Positions 49,335 to 52,325 of a stretch of 52,325 bases of DNA are shown here, one piece after another; the first letter of the stretch is position 1, and each line of letters starts with the position of its first letter. A program made the translations under genes and the position numbers. The stretch is taken from the NCBI RefSeq assembly GCF_900566055.1, contig NZ_UPHQ01000159.1, positions 1-52,325 on the forward strand, in the 5' to 3' direction. Source of the DNA: Mycobacterium innocens (GTDB taxonomy: Bacteria; Actinomycetota; Actinomycetes; Mycobacteriales; Mycobacteriaceae). The notes under the pieces are model-generated. The model had not been told where the DNA came from. It was given only the letters and a program-made list of their open reading frames with translations, and ran no database searches.

Positions 49335-50989
49335 GTCCAAATCTCCGTCCTCCGAAAATCGGTGATGTGCTGGCCCGTCAAGCCGAGGACGTCGACACCC
49401 GGTATCACCCTTCGGCCGCGTTGCGCCGACAACTGAACAAGGTCTTCCCGACCCACTGGTCGTTCCTGCTCGGCGAGATCGCGTTGTACAGCTTCATCGT
49501 CCTGCTGATCACCGGCGTGTACCTGACGCTGTTCTTCGACCCGTCGATGACCGAGGTCACCTACAACGGCGTCTATCAACCGTTGCGCGGCGTCGAGATG
49601 TCGCGCGCCTATGAAACGGCACTGGACATCTCGTTCGAAGTCCGGGGCGGGTTGTTCGTCCGCCAGATCCACCACTGGGCCGCGTTGATGTTCTCCGCGG
49701 CGATCATGGTGCACCTGGCGCGGATTTTCTTCACCGGCGCGTTCCGGCGGCCCCGTGAGGCCAACTGGGTCATCGGGTCGCTGCTGCTGATCCTCTCTAT
49801 GTTCGAGGGCTACTTCGGCTACTCGCTGCCCGACGACCTGCTGTCGGGTATCGGTCTGCGGGCAGCACTCTCGTCGATCACGCTCGGCATGCCGGTGATC
49901 GGCACCTGGTTGCACTGGGCGCTGTTCGACGGCGATTTCCCGGGCACCATCCTGATTCCCAGGCTCTATGCGCTGCATATTCTGCTGCTGCCCGGAATCA
50001 TCCTGGCGCTGATCGGTTTGCATCTGGCACTGGTGTGGTTCCAGAAGCACACCCAGTTCCCGGGCCCCGGCCGGACCGAGCACAACGTCATCGGCGTACG
50101 GGTCATGCCGGTGTTCGCATTCAAGTCCGGCGCATTTTTCGCCGCTATCGTCGGCGTGCTGGGCCTGATGGGTGGCCTGCTACAGATCAACCCGATCTGG
50201 AATCTCGGTCCGTACAAGCCGTCACAGGTGTCGGCCGGCTCCCAGCCCGACTTCTACATGATGTGGACCGAGGGGCTGGCTCGTATCTGGCCACCGTGGG
50301 AGTTTTACTTCTGGCACCACACCATTCCCGCGGCGGTGTGGGTGGCGCTGATCATGGGCCTGATCTTTGTGCTGCTGATCGTCTACCCATTCCTGGAAAA
50401 GCGGTTCACCGGCGACTACGCGCATCACAACCTGCTGCAGCGGCCACGGGACGCCCCGGTGCGGACCGCGGTCGGCGCGATGGCGATCGCCTTCTACATG
50501 GTGCTCACCCTGGCCGCCATGAACGACATCATCGCGTTCAAGTTCCACATCTCGCTCAACGCGACGACCTGGATCGGCCGCATCGGCATGGTGGTGCTTC
50601 CGCCGTTCGTGTACTTCCTCAGCTACCGGTGGTCCATCGGACTGCAGCGCAGTGACCGGGCGGTGCTCGAGCACGGCGTCGAGACCGGCATCATCAAGCG
50701 GCTGCCGCATGGGGCCTACATCGAGCTGCACCAGCCGCTCGGCCCGGTCGACGACCACGGACATCCGCTACCGCTGGAGTACCAGGGCGCTGCTGTTCCC
50801 AAGCGAATGAACAAGCTGGGCTCGGCCGGCGCGCCGGGTAGTGGCAGCTTCTTGTCCGCCGATCCGGCATCAGAGGACGCGGCGCTGCGGGAGGCCGGTC
50901 ATGCCGCCGAGCAACGTGCACTGACCGCGCTACGCGAATACCAGGACAGCATCGCCGGCTCGCCCAACGACGAGCACAGCCAGCACTAG
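49331..50989 (+). CDS. qcrB: Cytochrome b subunit QcrB
   Basis: QcrB oxidises menaquinol and carries the b-type haems; it is the target of imidazopyridine amides such as Q203. The 552-aa protein has the haem-ligand histidines in [21 protein letters not shown] (first pair) and in [10 protein letters not shown] to [11 protein letters not shown]. It also has the conserved [17 protein letters not shown] segment and a long cytosolic C-terminal tail. Thr313 (MMWTEG), the residue changed in Q203-resistant M. tuberculosis, is present as Thr. A 12-bp GC stem lies about 20 bp past the stop. Confidence 0.97.
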   Translation: MSPNLRPPKIGDVLARQAEDVDTRYHPSAALRRQLNKVFPTHWSFLLGEIALYSFIVLLITGVYLTLFFDPSMTEVTYNGVYQPLRGVEMSRAYETALDISFEVRGGLFVRQIHHWAALMFSAAIMVHLARIFFTGAFRRPREANWVIGSLLLILSMFEGYFGYSLPDDLLSGIGLRAALSSITLGMPVIGTWLHWALFDGDFPGTILIPRLYALHILLLPGIILALIGLHLALVWFQKHTQFPGPGRTEHNVIGVRVMPVFAFKSGAFFAAIVGVLGLMGGLLQINPIWNLGPYKPSQVSAGSQPDFYMMWTEGLARIWPPWEFYFWHHTIPAAVWVALIMGLIFVLLIVYPFLEKRFTGDYAHHNLLQRPRDAPVRTAVGAMAIAFYMVLTLAAMNDIIAFKFHISLNATTWIGRIGMVVLPPFVYFLSYRWSIGLQRSDRAVLEHGVETGIIKRLPHGAYIELHQPLGPVDDHGHPLPLEYQGAAVPKRMNKLGSAGAPGSGSFLSADPASEDAALREAGHAAEQRALTALREYQDSIAGSPNDEHSQH

Positions 50990-51010
50990 GGACGAGACAG
51001 CCGCGAGCCA

Positions 51011-51047
51011 GGCCCGGCCCTGCGCCGATACGGTTCAGGGTCGGGCC
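51011..51047 (+). terminator. Possible hairpin terminator of the ctaE-qcr operon
   Basis: Two 12-base arms (GGCCCGGCCCTG and CAGGGTCGGGCC) pair with a single G.U and enclose a 13-nt loop. No T tract follows, as is common in mycobacterial hairpins, so its strength is uncertain. The remaining spacer to 51238 shows no gene. Confidence 0.45.
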
Positions 51048-51238
51048 GTCGCCCAGCCTGGACACCGGAACTACTCCGACGCGGCCAGCGGCAAGTGCGC
51101 ACTCGTCGCGGATCCGCGGCCCGGCTAGCTGCGCTAACTGCGCAACGCCGGACCGGCTACCCGGGTGGCTGTCGGACGTGCCACGCCGGGATCACCGGTC
51201 AAGAGAGGACCAGGCGATTGCCGGTTGCCGGGGTCCGG

Positions 51239-51880
51239 TTATCGCTCGGCGACTGCGCGGCGCAGCTGCCGGACGTGGTACCACTCGATCGCCGGCATTC
51301 CTGCGGTGATAACCGCCGCCGCCCCGTAGCTGACCCATGATGCGCCGTCGTGACCGACGGCCATCAGATATGTTGCCAACGCCGCACCGATCAAGGCGGT
51401 GCCGATGGCACCGGTCAGCGCGACGGTTCCCCGCAACCAGATGCGATCCACCGCTTCACCGGACCGCTCGGCAGCCGCCTCGAATGCCCGGACTTGGTCG
51501 CGGCGGGTCGAGCCGCCGACCGTGCGCACCGCGGGTTTCCCGGGCCCGGCCGGCGGTCTGCCAAGCGCACGTGGCGGCGCCGGCCTCGCCACCGCCTCGG
51601 CCCCCGACATGCGGCGAGCCCGCAACAGCACCGGAATTGCCCCCGCAATGATCAACGCGGAGATGACGATGACGGCGTACAACACCCAGGTGGTATGCGA
51701 GTCTCTCGCCACCTTGTGAAAGCCTCGTCCGAGGTCGGCCAGCGCGACCGCTGCGGCGACGCTTACGCCGACCAGCGCCAGCCAGACCGCCGCACACGCG
51801 CCGATCAGGATGCGGTCGACGACAGCTGGAGGCACGATGCCGTCCGGCCCGCGCCGGTATGCGGAGTATCTGCCAAGCAT
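51239..51880 (-). CDS. DUF2561 membrane protein (Rv2197c-like)
   Basis: This 213-aa mycobacterial membrane protein of unknown function has four hydrophobic helices in two pairs (about 22-48 and 66-86; 153-172 and 180-195), separated by a cytosolic-looking linker rich in Pro, Arg and Gly with a charged helix (RRDQVRAFEAAAERSGEAV). The ATG at 51878-51880 shares one base with the mmpS3 stop (TGATG), so it is translationally coupled to mmpS3. It converges on the qcr operon. Confidence 0.9.
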   Translation of the reverse strand: MLGRYSAYRRGPDGIVPPAVVDRILIGACAAVWLALVGVSVAAAVALADLGRGFHKVARDSHTTWVLYAVIVISALIIAGAIPVLLRARRMSGAEAVARPAPPRALGRPPAGPGKPAVRTVGGSTRRDQVRAFEAAAERSGEAVDRIWLRGTVALTGAIGTALIGAALATYLMAVGHDGASWVSYGAAAVITAGMPAIEWYHVRQLRRAVAER

Positions 51881-52325
51881 CAGCAGCTCGTTTGCGGTGC
51901 GTCGTTGTTGTTCGATGACAGCACCGTCCCGTCGCTCGTGGTGATTGAGCAGTTGAGTTTGCTGACCCGGAAAAGACTGGATGCCTCCACCGAGCCCACA
52001 TCAGATTGTGAGATCGGTGTGACGGTCATTGACCATGGAATGTACACGTTGTGCTGCGTCCTTCGGCGCCCCGAAGCGTCGACGTAGGTCACCGAGATGA
52101 TGTCACCGGGCGCCTTGGTGCCGGTAACCGAATAAGTGACTTGTCGCGGACCAGCCAGGGTGGTGGTGGTTGTGGGCGGTGGCGCCGCCGCCGTCGTCGT
52201 CGCCGGAGGCGGTGCCGCCGTGGTCGTCGCTGGTGGCGGGGGCGCAGGCGTCACGGTCACGGTCTGCGTCTCCGTCGCTGTCGGGATCTCGGTGGTGGGC
52301 GGCGGTGGTGGCGGCGGAGGTGGTG
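51880..52325 (-). CDS. mmpS3: Membrane protein MmpS3, C-terminal part (cut by window end)
   Basis: The frame runs off the right edge, so the N-terminus and membrane helix are not visible. What remains starts in a Pro run and [17 protein letters not shown], then a Pro/Thr/Ala-rich stalk (PPATTTAA repeats). The conserved MmpS domain follows: [29 protein letters not shown], split by Gly, then [19 protein letters not shown] and the C-terminal [12 protein letters not shown] to QTSC. It matches M. tuberculosis MmpS3 (299 aa). No mmpL gene is adjacent, as in M. tuberculosis. Confidence 0.93.
   Translation of the reverse strand, partial: PPPPPPPPPTTEIPTATETQTVTVTPAPPPPATTTAAPPPATTTAAAPPPTTTTTLAGPRQVTYSVTGTKAPGDIISVTYVDASGRRRTQHNVYIPWSMTVTPISQSDVGSVEASSLFRVSKLNCSITTSDGTVLSSNNNDAPQTSC

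Overview
The window is chromosomal DNA of a slow-growing Mycobacterium close to, but outside, the M. tuberculosis complex. Gene order follows the M. tuberculosis stretch Rv2144c to Rv2198c almost gene for gene and many proteins are near-identical (FtsZ, Wag31, MraZ, CtaE). Substitutions are spread through less conserved segments, IS6110 and the H37Rv transposase gene next to pknL are absent, and the PE_PGRS locus is reduced to a scar. All assignments rest on translated motifs and remembered family sequences; no search was run.

Region 1 (1-22.4 kb, almost all minus strand) is the division and cell wall (dcw) cluster. In transcription order it reads mraZ, rsmH, ftsL-like, pbpB, [PE_PGRS scar], murE, murF, murX, murD, ftsW, murG, murC, ftsQ, ftsZ, yfiH, yggS-like, sepF, yggT, wag31 and an Rv2144c-like membrane protein. 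Most neighbours overlap by 4 bp (ATGA/GTGA), so they are probably translationally coupled. The set builds lipid II in the cytoplasm (MurC-F, MurX, MurG), assembles the divisome (FtsZ, SepF, FtsQ, FtsL-like, FtsW, PbpB) and directs polar growth (Wag31). A MraZ-type operator (TGGGG every 10 bp) lies upstream of mraZ. At the left edge the plus strand holds the 3' end of an ISAzo13-type transposase, so the wag31 side is a rearrangement boundary.

Region 2 (22.6-30.6 kb): DUF3040 protein, GNAT acetyltransferase, lipoprotein LppM, MTHFR-like protein, prenyl diphosphate synthase IdsA2, mannosyltransferase MptA, DNA-binding Rv2175c and Ser/Thr kinase PknL. Rv2175c and pknL are divergent, both with leaderless-type promoters, and pknL carries an in-frame 81-bp tandem duplication just after its start.

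Region 3 (30.6-43.3 kb): aroG, a DEDD exoribonuclease, a small membrane protein, mptC, an acyltransferase, a group around an ArsA-like ATPase, acyl-CoA synthetase fadD15, pimB', a metallopeptidase-like protein, NlpC/P60 hydrolase ripC and a small four-Cys protein. mptA, mptC and pimB' all belong to PIM/lipomannan/LAM assembly.

Region 4 (43.4-52.3 kb): an exonuclease/GIY-YIG fusion, trpD, then ctaE-qcrC-qcrA-qcrB (cytochrome bcc-aa3 branch), and on the minus strand mmpS3 (cut by the window end) followed by a DUF2561 protein.

I found no wholly new system, CRISPR array, prophage or RNA gene. The most unusual signals are short tandem repeats: 81 bp x2 in pknL, 39 bp x3 in the ftsL-like gene, 12 bp x4 and x3 in ftsW, 12 bp x4 carrying the stop codons of two convergent genes, and 26 bp x2 downstream of wag31. 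Two genes appear to lack any ATG/GTG/TTG start.
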